This document shows positions 1 to 6,341 of a DNA stretch of 6,730 nucleotides, piece after piece. How positions within the stretch are numbered: the stretch's first letter is position 1; the number at the start of each line of letters is the position of its first letter. The translations under genes and the position numbers were made by a program. Below the pieces are notes generated by a model that was not told where the DNA came from, made no database searches, and worked only from the letters and a program-made list of their open reading frames with translations. The DNA is from JANRKG01 sp033763635 (GTDB taxonomy: Bacteria > Cyanobacteriota > Cyanobacteriia > GCF-001939115), in NCBI GenBank assembly GCA_033763635.1, contig JANRKG010000054.1, forward strand, positions 1 to 6,730, given 5' to 3'.

Positions 1-1607
1 TCAGTGCAGTGGGAATCGGGCTGCTGGCAATCATCACAAAATTTCTGAATCGAACCGCAAGTTTCTCCCTCCGCACTGCCGTTAACACTCATCAGAGTGG
101 TTGGGGTTGGTTGCTTGGATTTTGTCTGGGAACCTATGGGGTGTGTTCCCTGGCAACGAATAAGGACATTCGCTTCTTTCTCCCCTGTGTTCCAGTGTTG
201 ATCCTGCTCTTGACCTGGGGATTTGTGCAGTTCTCAAGCCGTTGGTTTGCAAGCCTGCGGTGGACTGCGGTAACGGCAGCGATCGGCTGGTTGGCTTTTA
301 ATCTCATTCCCCTGCCCGCCCCCTCCGGGTTTGGGGGTTGGCATTTGCTCTCGTTCAGGCCCCAATTCCCTACAGAACAGGTTATCCAAAAAATCGTAGC
401 GAACGAACCCTTTTTGCAGTCCACGTTAGGGATGTTGGTGGATTTCAAGCATCTCAATGCCTTTAATATCGACTTTTACGGTGCCCTGGCGAACTTTCAG
501 GTTTACGGTCGGCAGTTAGCCCTCAACAAAGAATTCTTGCCTCAAGATGCCCGATCGCTTTCCTGGTATCTCACAAAAACGGGACCGCAGGGATCGTTTA
601 CAGGCAACGAGGCAATCGCTACCCTCCGCAATCTCGTAGAACAGAGTCCTGAATTGGAAAAGGTACACACCTGGCCCCTGGATGATTCGAGTGAACTGCT
701 GCTCTACCATCGGCGGACCCCAGCCGTCATCGTTCAACCTTTACCGAAACCCTCAGACGATCGCATTCGCCTGGAGTCGGTTCAGGTGCCGAATGAAATT
801 CCCCCCGGTCAACCTGTCCCCGTTACCTACAAGCTATCAGGGTCTCAGGAAGCCATGCAAAATGGGTTGTTGATTTTAACGTGGCAGCATTCAGATCAAC
901 CCCAAGCCCTCTGGTTTCATGACCACGGAATTGGATTAGGGCAATTGCGAACTCTCAATACGAAAACTTCTGACTATCGTGTCATCGAAAACTTGGCGAT
1001 GCTTCCACCAGCGAACCTTTCCCCTGGTCGCTATACGCTTAAAGCCACCTACGTTAATCGTCAAACAGGAGAGAGTTTGCCCTTATCCGTTCCCCTGGTT
1101 GAGTTAATGTTAAATCCTCAGGCCCAGGCTCAGCCTGCCCCAGAGTTGGATCTCATGACCCAACTTCGCCAACTTGCTGCAACCCTTCCCGAAGGCAAAC
1201 TCGATCCGGTTTTTAATCAAGTCGGACGGATTAATCAGTACGATCCTACCCAGGATTATCTACTCCAGGCGGAACGGATTTTAGCGTATCGATTACAACA
1301 AGATTCGACCGATCTGCCATCCGTCTATACCCTGGCCCTGGCAAATATTCTTCGCCGACAAGCGATTCCCGCGATCGACACCCTCACCCAGATCACCCAC
1401 CTCGATCGCACCAATCCTTACGCCTGGGCCTACTTGGCCTTCGTTCACCTTTATCGTTGGCATCCTAATCAGGCAGAAAAGGCATTGAAACAGGTGGAAG
1501 CTTTAAATCCCCAACTTCCTGAATTGCGAACTCTTCAGATTGCAACAGCCATTATGAAGTTGAATATTCCTCTGGCATGGAAATTACTGCATACCCCTGT
1601 TTCCTGA
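1..1607 (+). CDS. Membrane protein, GT-C/family-39-like glycosyltransferase C-terminal part with TPR tail (5' partial)
   Basis: The reading frame is open to the left edge of the window (first full codon at base 3), so the GTG at base 9 is probably internal and the N-terminus lies outside. Counting from that GTG, hydrophobic membrane segments lie at about residues 31-50, 56-75 and 84-103. The sequence NKDIRFFLPCVPVL (51-64) resembles the K-x-R-F-x-L-P-x-x-P signature near the C-terminal membrane helices of GT-C enzymes, which transfer sugars from lipid-linked donors. A soluble region (about 110-240) follows, then a beta-rich stretch (about 252-368), a Gln/Ala/Pro-rich linker (371-379) and a helical TPR-like tail (about 415-528). 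In ArnT-like relatives the soluble C-terminal part is periplasmic, so the tail is probably outside the cytoplasm (inference). The catalytic N-terminal loop with its acidic residues is not visible, so activity cannot be judged. It could instead be an uncharacterised cyanobacterial membrane TPR protein. The stop is TGA at 1605-1607, and no terminator hairpin follows. Confidence 0.65.
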   Translation, partial: SAVGIGLLAIITKFLNRTASFSLRTAVNTHQSGWGWLLGFCLGTYGVCSLATNKDIRFFLPCVPVLILLLTWGFVQFSSRWFASLRWTAVTAAIGWLAFNLIPLPAPSGFGGWHLLSFRPQFPTEQVIQKIVANEPFLQSTLGMLVDFKHLNAFNIDFYGALANFQVYGRQLALNKEFLPQDARSLSWYLTKTGPQGSFTGNEAIATLRNLVEQSPELEKVHTWPLDDSSELLLYHRRTPAVIVQPLPKPSDDRIRLESVQVPNEIPPGQPVPVTYKLSGSQEAMQNGLLILTWQHSDQPQALWFHDHGIGLGQLRTLNTKTSDYRVIENLAMLPPANLSPGRYTLKATYVNRQTGESLPLSVPLVELMLNPQAQAQPAPELDLMTQLRQLAATLPEGKLDPVFNQVGRINQYDPTQDYLLQAERILAYRLQQDSTDLPSVYTLALANILRRQAIPAIDTLTQITHLDRTNPYAWAYLAFVHLYRWHPNQAEKALKQVEALNPQLPELRTLQIATAIMKLNIPLAWKLLHTPVS

Positions 1608-1759
1608 AAACTGTCTTATGCAAAGAACCAAACTCTTAGAAAAAGATGAATGATTCTCCTGAAATGCGCTGACCTTGCAGATAGTAGAGTTAAGCGAAGC
1701 ACAAGTACTGTCATCCATTGCTGTTTCCGATGTACAGCCTTTCCTCACTCTCTCTAAAA

Positions 1760-2836
1760 ATGCTCGATCGCCGCGCTCTGATTGATGAACTCCTTGCCCT
1801 GGGTGATATCGCAGGTCGTCTGGATCTCCTGAACTTCCTTCGCTATACCTGGGACCTGGACAGCATGCCCTCCACAGATTACCGATTTTCCACCGCCGCT
1901 GGAGACATTTGGGACCACATTGTCAGTGAACAGCACTGGAGCTATGCCTATCTATTTCATGAATATTTTGATTTAGATAATGCGCCAGAATCTCAGTTTT
2001 TCTGTTTCCTGGAAAGTATCATTCACCCCGTTGTTCGCCCTCCAGAAGAGCAACAAAAATATGTTGAAGTGATTAACAAATATTTATCTCAGGCAGGATA
2101 TCACTTACTTGTTAAAGAGGAAAGTGCAGGATATAAGTTCTATCATCTTCAAACCCTAGACCTATTGCCCTCATTACCATCTGAACGGTTTGAAAAACTT
2201 ATTTTTGCTTGTAAAGAAAACAAATTCAAGGTGTCCGAAGGCTCCCTTCAATCCAATATTTCTAAGCTGGCCCATCTTGAGTCTTTCTTAATTTATGAAT
2301 GGCCTGTTTCGTCTTCTTCTTTGTTATGGATAGAGTTAGTGGATTGGTGGGCAAAACAACAAAATTTATCCCTTTCAATCGCCACAGAAAGATCCTTTTA
2401 CCAACGTCTCCGGCTGCCATTTCTGACAAAGCCCCGCTCCCATCGATTATTTTTTGAGCTTTATCTAAAAGCCTTTCGTTTTCAATATAAAGAAAATCTA
2501 CCTGCGCTCCTTCCCCAGGTTTACTTACAAATTCCCTCGGCAATCGTAGGAAGCTTGGAACCCGATCGAGAACAAATTGTTCATTTTTTAATGCGATTGT
2601 CTGAACATCAAAAAATTGTAATTCATATTGATGATCCCCATGCCTATGTAGACGAGCGTGGGAAATATCAACCTCACAAACATGCAGAGATACAGGCTCA
2701 AAACCGAGAGCTGGGGATCGCTGGATATGAAGTGTATTTCTTCACAGAAGCAGAATTAAGAAACCCTGAAGCGGGGGCGATCGTGGAACAGTTTTTTCGC
2801 CAGCTATTTCAGAAATACGAAGTTAAACCCAATTAA
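1760..2836 (+). CDS. AbiJ_NTD3-like protein with degenerate PD-(D/E)XK nuclease-like C-terminal domain
   Basis: A predicted soluble protein of 358 residues with two parts. Residues 1 to about 135 resemble AbiJ N-terminal domain 3, found in abortive-infection (phage defence) proteins. The shared landmarks are a GRLDLLNFL-like start, SMPSTDYRF (35-43), AAGDIWDH (46-53), W60, and HPVVRP (89-94) followed by a KY-x-EVINKYL helix. Residues from about 230 to the end resemble a Vsr/DUF559-like restriction-endonuclease fold: LLPQVYL, a hydrophobic strand, IVIHIDD, AEIQAQNRELGIAGYEVYFF and a final FF-x-x-LF-x-KY helix. Compared from memory with relatives carrying MDF...IEVDGKHH, this protein has VHF (H275) and IHIDDPHA (H289, D291, P293). 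Thus the catalytic Asp, Glu and Lys appear lost. ATG 1760 was chosen because the domain begins there; ATG 1730 and TTG 1718 are in-frame alternatives, and none has a Shine-Dalgarno. The 152 bases upstream show no convincing promoter. The 3' part is A+T-rich, and the stop overlaps the convergent neighbour. The family call is a recollection, not a search result. Confidence 0.62.
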   Translation: MLDRRALIDELLALGDIAGRLDLLNFLRYTWDLDSMPSTDYRFSTAAGDIWDHIVSEQHWSYAYLFHEYFDLDNAPESQFFCFLESIIHPVVRPPEEQQKYVEVINKYLSQAGYHLLVKEESAGYKFYHLQTLDLLPSLPSERFEKLIFACKENKFKVSEGSLQSNISKLAHLESFLIYEWPVSSSSLLWIELVDWWAKQQNLSLSIATERSFYQRLRLPFLTKPRSHRLFFELYLKAFRFQYKENLPALLPQVYLQIPSAIVGSLEPDREQIVHFLMRLSEHQKIVIHIDDPHAYVDERGKYQPHKHAEIQAQNRELGIAGYEVYFFTEAELRNPEAGAIVEQFFRQLFQKYEVKPN

Positions 2837-3630
2837 TTTTGCGGTGTGGCTGGTTTATGCTGTGACAATTTCAACGCTGACAACAATAGAATTGTGCCCA
2901 GGATAAAATACAACAGAGAACTCGGTAAAAATTTGAGAAGGTTACTACCAATAAAAGCGCCCAAAATTGACCCCAATCCCATTAAACTGATCAAGGTTCG
3001 TTCTGAACGAATCTCTTTCAATCTCTGTTGTTTCTGATATTTCCAAAGCCCCATAATAATGGTTGGAATGCTAATTGCAAGGCTCAAGCTTCCTGCTAAC
3101 TTAATATCAATCGCAAACAGTAAAACAATGGTTGGAATGATTAACTCTCCGCCTGCCACTCCTAACAGACTACTGAAAATACCAATTGCAATTCCTGTGA
3201 TAAACCCAATTCCACTTTTTAATAAAAACGGCAGTTGAAGACTTCCAAAACTAAAAATCCATTGATGTCCGATCAAGACAAAACTAAGAAAAATCAGAAA
3301 AATAACGACCACTCGATTTAAAAGCCGTTCATTCATTCGAGTTGCATAATTCACACCCATGTAAGAACCGATGAGCGAACCTGCGAGAATATTGAGAATT
3401 ACGGTCCAGTGAGCCATAACATTTTCAAGACCGATCGCACCACTCCGAAAGATGAATGAAAATGTGACAGTCACCAAACTTACAATCAGATTGATGACGA
3501 TGGCGGACAGGGTGTGATAATGAAAAACGCTTAACAGGATAGGTAAGCGAAACTCTGCCCCCCCTAACCCAATTAACCCACCGAGAACTCCGACAACCGC
3601 ACCCCAGACAAACGCCCAAATCTCTCGCAT
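2833..3630 (-). CDS. TauE/SafE-family (sulfite exporter-like) membrane transporter
   Basis: A 265-residue, almost entirely hydrophobic inner-membrane protein with about eight predicted helices. The TauE/SafE (former DUF81) pseudo-duplication is visible. The first half has VLGGLIGLGGAEFRLPIL (15-32, with P30 at the start of the next helix). The second half repeats the pattern as SSLLGVAGGELIIPTIV (153-169, P166). Family members export or import small organic sulfur or carbon anions such as sulfite, sulfoacetate or taurine-derived compounds, but the substrate cannot be read from the sequence. Length is normal for the family. ATG 3630 is preferred over the upstream TTG 3636 because an AGGGA lies 8 bases before the ATG but only 2 bases before the TTG. 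Only 11 bases separate it from the upstream vWA gene, so the two are probably co-transcribed. Its TAA shares the palindrome TTAA with the stop of the convergent AbiJ-like gene. Base composition is clearly lower in G+C than the vWA gene. Confidence 0.9.
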   Translation of the reverse strand: MREIWAFVWGAVVGVLGGLIGLGGAEFRLPILLSVFHYHTLSAIVINLIVSLVTVTFSFIFRSGAIGLENVMAHWTVILNILAGSLIGSYMGVNYATRMNERLLNRVVVIFLIFLSFVLIGHQWIFSFGSLQLPFLLKSGIGFITGIAIGIFSSLLGVAGGELIIPTIVLLFAIDIKLAGSLSLAISIPTIIMGLWKYQKQQRLKEIRSERTLISLMGLGSILGAFIGSNLLKFLPSSLLYFILGTILLLSALKLSQHKPATPQN

Positions 3631-3638
3631 TCGCAAAA

Positions 3639-3643
3639 TCCCT
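3639..3643 (-). promoter_or_regulatory. Ribosome binding site of the TauE/SafE gene, overlapping the upstream stop codon
   Basis: On the minus strand the sequence reads TAGGGA, then 8 bases, then ATG at 3630. The TAG (3644-3642) is the stop of the vWA gene and AGGGA (3643-3639) is a Shine-Dalgarno match. A ribosome finishing the vWA protein therefore sits on the binding site for the next gene, which suggests translational coupling. It also decides the ATG 3630 start over TTG 3636. Confidence 0.6.
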
Positions 3644-4883
3644 ACGGTTGCAGCATTGTTTTAGAGACGATGCGGGTCTTTTTGCGATCGGACTCTGATA
3701 GCTCCTCTCCAGACTGAAGGCGAGTTGCGTTATCTTGCAGGACTGTCGCAGCATTTCGATCGCCCATCTGAAGCGCGGTTTTCGCCGCCGTCTGGAGCAT
3801 CGTTGCCGCCCCAGCCCGATCGCCCTTCTGAAGCTTGGATTCAGCAATCTGAGTCTGGCGATATTTCGCAAGGGCCAGGATATGCTGCTGCACGATGGGA
3901 TCAAGGTTGGGTTGAAAGCTAGAGACCGCATTGATATCCACTGTCACTGTGTCCGACACCAACCCTTCTTGCCGAATGACGGGGTCATCATAGCGAACCC
4001 GCACACGGGCGATCGGATGGGAACCGACCGGGAATTGATTCAGGTAAAGGTTTGCCAGCACGATGCGAGGGGCATCCGTCATCAAGTCCCCCAAACGGGC
4101 AACATACCACTCCCCTTCCTGTTGCAGGGAAAGTTCGATTGTGTCGGGGGCGACCTGGGCGATCGGCTTCAACTCCGCCAACCGCACGTTTGGCATCAAA
4201 GCCAGGTAGAGATAGGCATTGGTTAACCCGACAGACTGTACTCGCTTAAACAACCGACTAAATTCATCAACGGCGCGATCGGGTTGCTGGATGTAGGCCA
4301 GGGTGCCACCCCCCATATCGGCAATCTTCTCTAAAATGTCCTGGTTCCAATGATCCCCAAAGCCAAGGCTGTTGAGGGTCAGGTTATACCCTGCGGCAAG
4401 TTCCGCCAGTTTCAGGCAACGGTCATTATCGCCATGCTCATTCTCCCCATCCGTCAGCAAAAACGCCTGGGATACCATATCCTTTCGGCTTTTGGCGAGT
4501 TCTTCAATCCCCAAGCGCAGCCCTTCGTCGATCGCCGTTCCCCCATCTGCCCTGAGTTGGTTGATCTGGGCCTTGATGGTCGCGGGATTCTCAATCAGTT
4601 GATTGGGCACCAGCACCTTGGCTTTGTGATCGAAAGCCACAACTGAAATCCGATCCCCCGGAGATAACTGTTCGACCAATCCCTGAGCCGCTTGTTTCAC
4701 CGTTTCTAGAGGACGGCCTCCCATAGAGCCACTGTGATCCAGAATCAGGCAGAGATTGAGGGGAACGGTACGGTTCACTTCTTCACTCTGGGCAGCGATC
4801 GAGATTGCCAGTTGTCGCTGGCTCACTGGCTGGGTAGCATCTACATTGGCATCAATCAAACTGGGCTGTAAACCAACTCTCAT
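3642..4883 (-). CDS. vWA-domain protein with intact MIDAS and helical C-terminus
   Basis: A 413-residue protein without signal peptide or membrane helix, so probably cytoplasmic. The von Willebrand factor A domain spans about residues 41-215. Its metal-ion-dependent adhesion site is complete: D49-H-S51-G-S53, T116 in GGTAID, and D145 in TDGE. It should therefore bind a divalent cation and, through it, a partner protein. A beta-rich region follows (about 220-320). The C-terminal helical part (about 328-390) contains two 20-residue imperfect repeats with the core Q-x-GDR-x-A-A (G354-D355-R356 and G374-D375-R376), and the tail is rich in charged residues. Similar vWA proteins are common in cyanobacteria but, as far as I know, their function is unsettled; many vWA proteins act as scaffolds. 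The start at ATG 4883 has only a weak upstream AGG. It lies 51 bases downstream of the SRPBCC-like gene and 11 bases upstream of the TauE/SafE gene, consistent with one operon. Confidence 0.92.
   Translation of the reverse strand: MRVGLQPSLIDANVDATQPVSQRQLAISIAAQSEEVNRTVPLNLCLILDHSGSMGGRPLETVKQAAQGLVEQLSPGDRISVVAFDHKAKVLVPNQLIENPATIKAQINQLRADGGTAIDEGLRLGIEELAKSRKDMVSQAFLLTDGENEHGDNDRCLKLAELAAGYNLTLNSLGFGDHWNQDILEKIADMGGGTLAYIQQPDRAVDEFSRLFKRVQSVGLTNAYLYLALMPNVRLAELKPIAQVAPDTIELSLQQEGEWYVARLGDLMTDAPRIVLANLYLNQFPVGSHPIARVRVRYDDPVIRQEGLVSDTVTVDINAVSSFQPNLDPIVQQHILALAKYRQTQIAESKLQKGDRAGAATMLQTAAKTALQMGDRNAATVLQDNATRLQSGEELSESDRKKTRIVSKTMLQP
3757..3876 (-). repeat. Two 60-base imperfect tandem units inside the vWA gene
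   Basis: The 18-mers at 3757-3774 and 3817-3834 are identical except for one base (CGATCGCCC then A or T, then TCTGAAGC). They stand exactly 60 bases apart, which equals 20 codons. They encode the repeated Q-x-GDR-x-A-A-T-x-LQ pattern in the C-terminal helices of the vWA protein, so this is a coding duplication and not a mobile repeat. Both units carry a CGATCG core at the same phase. Confidence 0.6.
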
Positions 4884-4934
4884 AAACCTGACTCACTGGA
4901 AAAAATGGAACAATCGATCAGAAACGGGTGTGAG

Positions 4935-5417
4935 TTAAGCACCCATGCCTTCAATGTAACCTTTTAGATTTGCGAGACAAATTTCTTGCGCTTTTTGAAA
5001 AGGTTCTTGCACCAGCAGACGAAAGATTGAGTACGCAACAATATTACGGACTTCAAACCGAAAGTTCCATGTCACCTGGGTTTGGGCACCGATCGCCTGG
5101 TAGGACCAATCTCCTGAGGCAAGCCGTACTAACCAGGAGAAGGGAGGCTTGAAACCTTTGACAAGTTGATATTTTTGTAATTCAGGCCGCTTTAGCCCAA
5201 CAATCACCTCTTCAATGGAGGAACCATCGCTGTTCACTACAATTCGTGTCCCTCCTTCCCGAAGGGGCAACCCATCCCCAGTTTTAGCGCTGACGATCGC
5301 AGGAATTGCCTGATAACCCGTAAAAAATTTTGGAAGATTCTGACAATTGGTTGACGTATCAAACACCGTTTCAATGTCTGCATTGATCAAAACTTGAGCA
5401 CGGGTCTGGATTTGCAT
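4935..5417 (-). CDS. SRPBCC/polyketide-cyclase-like ligand-binding protein
   Basis: A 160-residue protein with the START/SRPBCC (helix-grip) pattern. An N-terminal beta strand runs into the helix 'INADIETVFDTSTNCQNLPKF' (split as INADIETVFD at 11-20 and TSTNCQNLPKF at 21-31). Alternating strands follow (TRIVV, EEVIVGL, KYQLV, GDWSYQAI, TQVTWNFRFEV), then the long C-terminal helix (about 132-157) that closes the hydrophobic pocket. Such proteins bind lipids, pigments or other hydrophobic ligands, or act as cyclases or dehydrases; the ligand is unknown here. No signal peptide is seen. ATG 5417 is preferred to the in-frame ATG 5429 because a GGAG lies 6 bases before it, while nothing suitable precedes 5429. 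It is the first of three minus-strand genes and is divergent from clpR. Confidence 0.84.
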   Translation of the reverse strand: MQIQTRAQVLINADIETVFDTSTNCQNLPKFFTGYQAIPAIVSAKTGDGLPLREGGTRIVVNSDGSSIEEVIVGLKRPELQKYQLVKGFKPPFSWLVRLASGDWSYQAIGAQTQVTWNFRFEVRNIVAYSIFRLLVQEPFQKAQEICLANLKGYIEGMGA

Positions 5418-5423
5418 ATCGCA

Positions 5424-5427
5424 CTCC
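5424..5427 (-). promoter_or_regulatory. Shine-Dalgarno of the SRPBCC-like gene
   Basis: On the minus strand the sequence reads ATGGAGTGCGATATG. The GGAG is followed by a 6-base spacer and then ATG 5417. The longer ORF starting at ATG 5429 would place this binding site inside the coding region, so the shorter start is favoured. Confidence 0.6.
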
Positions 5428-5527
5428 ATCGGGGAAACTTAGGGATAAGCTACCATTAAAGCTCTTGACCGATCGCCCAGTTCCCTAACTCCTGGCATTT
5501 AGTAGAAGTGAATTACGGCCTGCTAGG

Positions 5528-5533
5528 TACAAT
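5528..5533 (+). promoter_or_regulatory. Candidate -10 element upstream of clpR (distal)
   Basis: TACAAT matches the sigma-70-type TATAAT at five of six positions and sits in the context GCTAGGTACAATACGG. No good -35 hexamer lies 16-18 bases upstream; the nearest, GTGAAT, is only 14 away and poor. If used, the transcript would carry a leader of about 120 bases that includes both inverted repeats listed below. Confidence 0.3.
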
Positions 5534-5546
5534 ACGGAAGTGACGA

Positions 5547-5571
5547 GATAGGGTTCTCCGAACCTGCTATC
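5547..5571. repeat. Inverted repeat (hairpin) in the clpR upstream region
   Basis: GATAGGGTTC (5547-5556), loop TCC, then GAACC (5560-5564), a 2-base TG bulge and CTATC (5567-5571). This gives a 10-base-pair stem with one bulge. No run of T follows on either strand (CCCC follows on the plus strand), so it does not look like an intrinsic terminator. It could be a leader RNA structure of clpR if the distal promoter is used, or an operator. Confidence 0.45.
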
Positions 5572-5586
5572 CCCTTAACCTGGCAC

Positions 5587-5616
5587 CTGTCATCCCCAGC
5601 AACGCGCTACTATGTT
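5587..5616 (+). promoter_or_regulatory. Candidate proximal promoter of clpR
   Basis: CTGTCA (5587-5592) matches four of six bases of the -35 consensus. An 18-base spacer leads to TATGTT (5611-5616) as the -10, about 40 bases before the clpR start. The -10 lies in the loop of the inverted repeat GCGCTA (5604-5609) / TAGCGC (5622-5627), an arrangement that would suit a repressor-controlled promoter. The assignment rests on consensus similarity only. Confidence 0.3.
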
Positions 5617-5627
5617 AAAAATAGCGC
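5604..5627. repeat. Inverted repeat flanking the putative clpR -10 box
   Basis: GCGCTA (5604-5609) and its reverse complement TAGCGC (5622-5627) are separated by 12 A+T-rich bases that contain TATGTT. The right arm is also part of the 8-base palindrome TAGCGCTA (5622-5629). A protein dimer bound here would cover the candidate -10. Confidence 0.35.
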
Positions 5628-5657
5628 TAATACTTTCGGCACCGGACATTTAACGCC

Positions 5658-6317
5658 ATGACTTCACCCATTCAGGCTGTTCAGTCTCCTTACTATGGGG
5701 ATAACTTTTACCGGACTCCCCCCCCAGACCTACCCTCCCTGCTCCTGAAAGAGCGGATCGTTTACCTGGGGATGCCCTTAGTTCCGGCGGTTACAGAGCT
5801 AATCATCGCCGAGTTGCTGTACCTCCAGTACGAAGACGCAGAAAAGCCTATCAAGATCTATATCAATTCAACGGGTACCTCCAGCTACAACGGAGAACCT
5901 ATCGGGTTTGAAACGGAAGCCTTTGCCATCTGCGACACGATGCAATACATCAAGCCTCCGATTCAGACCATTTGTATCGGTTCAGCCATGGGGATGGCTG
6001 CGATGCTGCTCTCGGCGGGAACCAAGGGCTATCGGGCCAGTCTGCCGAATGCCACGATCATTCTCCACCAGCCCCGCAGCTATGCCCGTGGTCAGGCTAC
6101 GGACATCCAAATCCGGGCGAAGGAAGTGCTGGCAAACAAGCAAGCAATGGTCGAGATTTTGTCCCAAAATACCGGACAGGCTCCAGAAAAGATCATCAAA
6201 GACATGGACCGAATCTTCTATATGACCCCTCAAGTGGCGGTAGAGTATGGCCTGATCGATCGGGTACTCGAATCTGCCCAGGATCTCCCCAAACCCCTCC
6301 CCGCCGGAATCATCTAA
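5658..6317 (+). CDS. clpR: ClpR, catalytically inactive ClpP-like subunit
   Basis: A 219-residue ClpP-fold protein. In the usual active-site strand G-x-A-A-S-M-G, this protein reads G108-S-A-M-G112-M-A, so the nucleophilic serine is replaced by glycine. H137 in LHQP is kept. The position aligning with the catalytic Asp is I186 (in MDRIFYMTP). It therefore cannot cleave peptides by itself. It has a segment nine residues longer than ClpP3 after the YIN strand (70-96, containing TSSYNGEPIGFETEAF), typical of ClpR. The N-terminus SPYYGD...YRTPPPDLPSLLLKERIVYLG matches my recollection of cyanobacterial ClpR. In Synechococcus ClpR joins ClpP3 in mixed heptamers that pair with ClpC and degrade cytoplasmic proteins; this is family knowledge. 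No clear Shine-Dalgarno precedes ATG 5658. The stop is TAA at 6315-6317, and clpP3 starts 24 bases later, consistent with an operon. Confidence 0.97.
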   Translation: MTSPIQAVQSPYYGDNFYRTPPPDLPSLLLKERIVYLGMPLVPAVTELIIAELLYLQYEDAEKPIKIYINSTGTSSYNGEPIGFETEAFAICDTMQYIKPPIQTICIGSAMGMAAMLLSAGTKGYRASLPNATIILHQPRSYARGQATDIQIRAKEVLANKQAMVEILSQNTGQAPEKIIKDMDRIFYMTPQVAVEYGLIDRVLESAQDLPKPLPAGII

Positions 6318-6331
6318 CCTTACCCCCTCAC

Positions 6332-6335
6332 GGAG
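6332..6335 (+). promoter_or_regulatory. Shine-Dalgarno of clpP3
   Basis: GGAG is followed by a 6-base spacer and ATG 6342, near-ideal spacing. This contrasts with clpR, which lacks such a site, so the two subunits may be translated at different rates from one transcript. Confidence 0.6.
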
Positions 6336-6341
6336 TTTGTC

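Noticed and set aside
9..11. GTG as the start of the first gene
   Set aside because: The frame is open to the left edge and the protein begins in the middle of a membrane segment, so the true start lies outside the window.
1608..1759. Terminator or promoter between the first two genes
   Set aside because: No G+C-rich stem followed by T residues and no spaced -35/-10 pair was found; the eight-codon frame starting near 1647 lacks support.
2997..3011. Near-perfect palindrome TTCGTTC-T-GAACGAA
   Set aside because: It lies inside the TauE/SafE coding region, has a one-base centre unsuited to an RNA hairpin, and matches no regulator site I know; probably coincidental.
3425..3931. Minus-strand open frame of 168 codons overlapping the TauE/SafE and vWA genes in another frame
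   Set aside because: It crosses the boundary of two well-supported genes and is rich in Arg, Cys and Ser as expected of an out-of-frame reading.
3735..4226. Plus-strand open frame of 163 codons opposite the vWA gene
   Set aside because: The minus strand encodes a vWA protein with continuous family features; the opposite frame has no domain pattern and no ribosome binding site.
5502..5516. Possible NtcA site upstream of clpR
   Set aside because: GTA and TAC are separated by nine bases, whereas the NtcA consensus needs eight.
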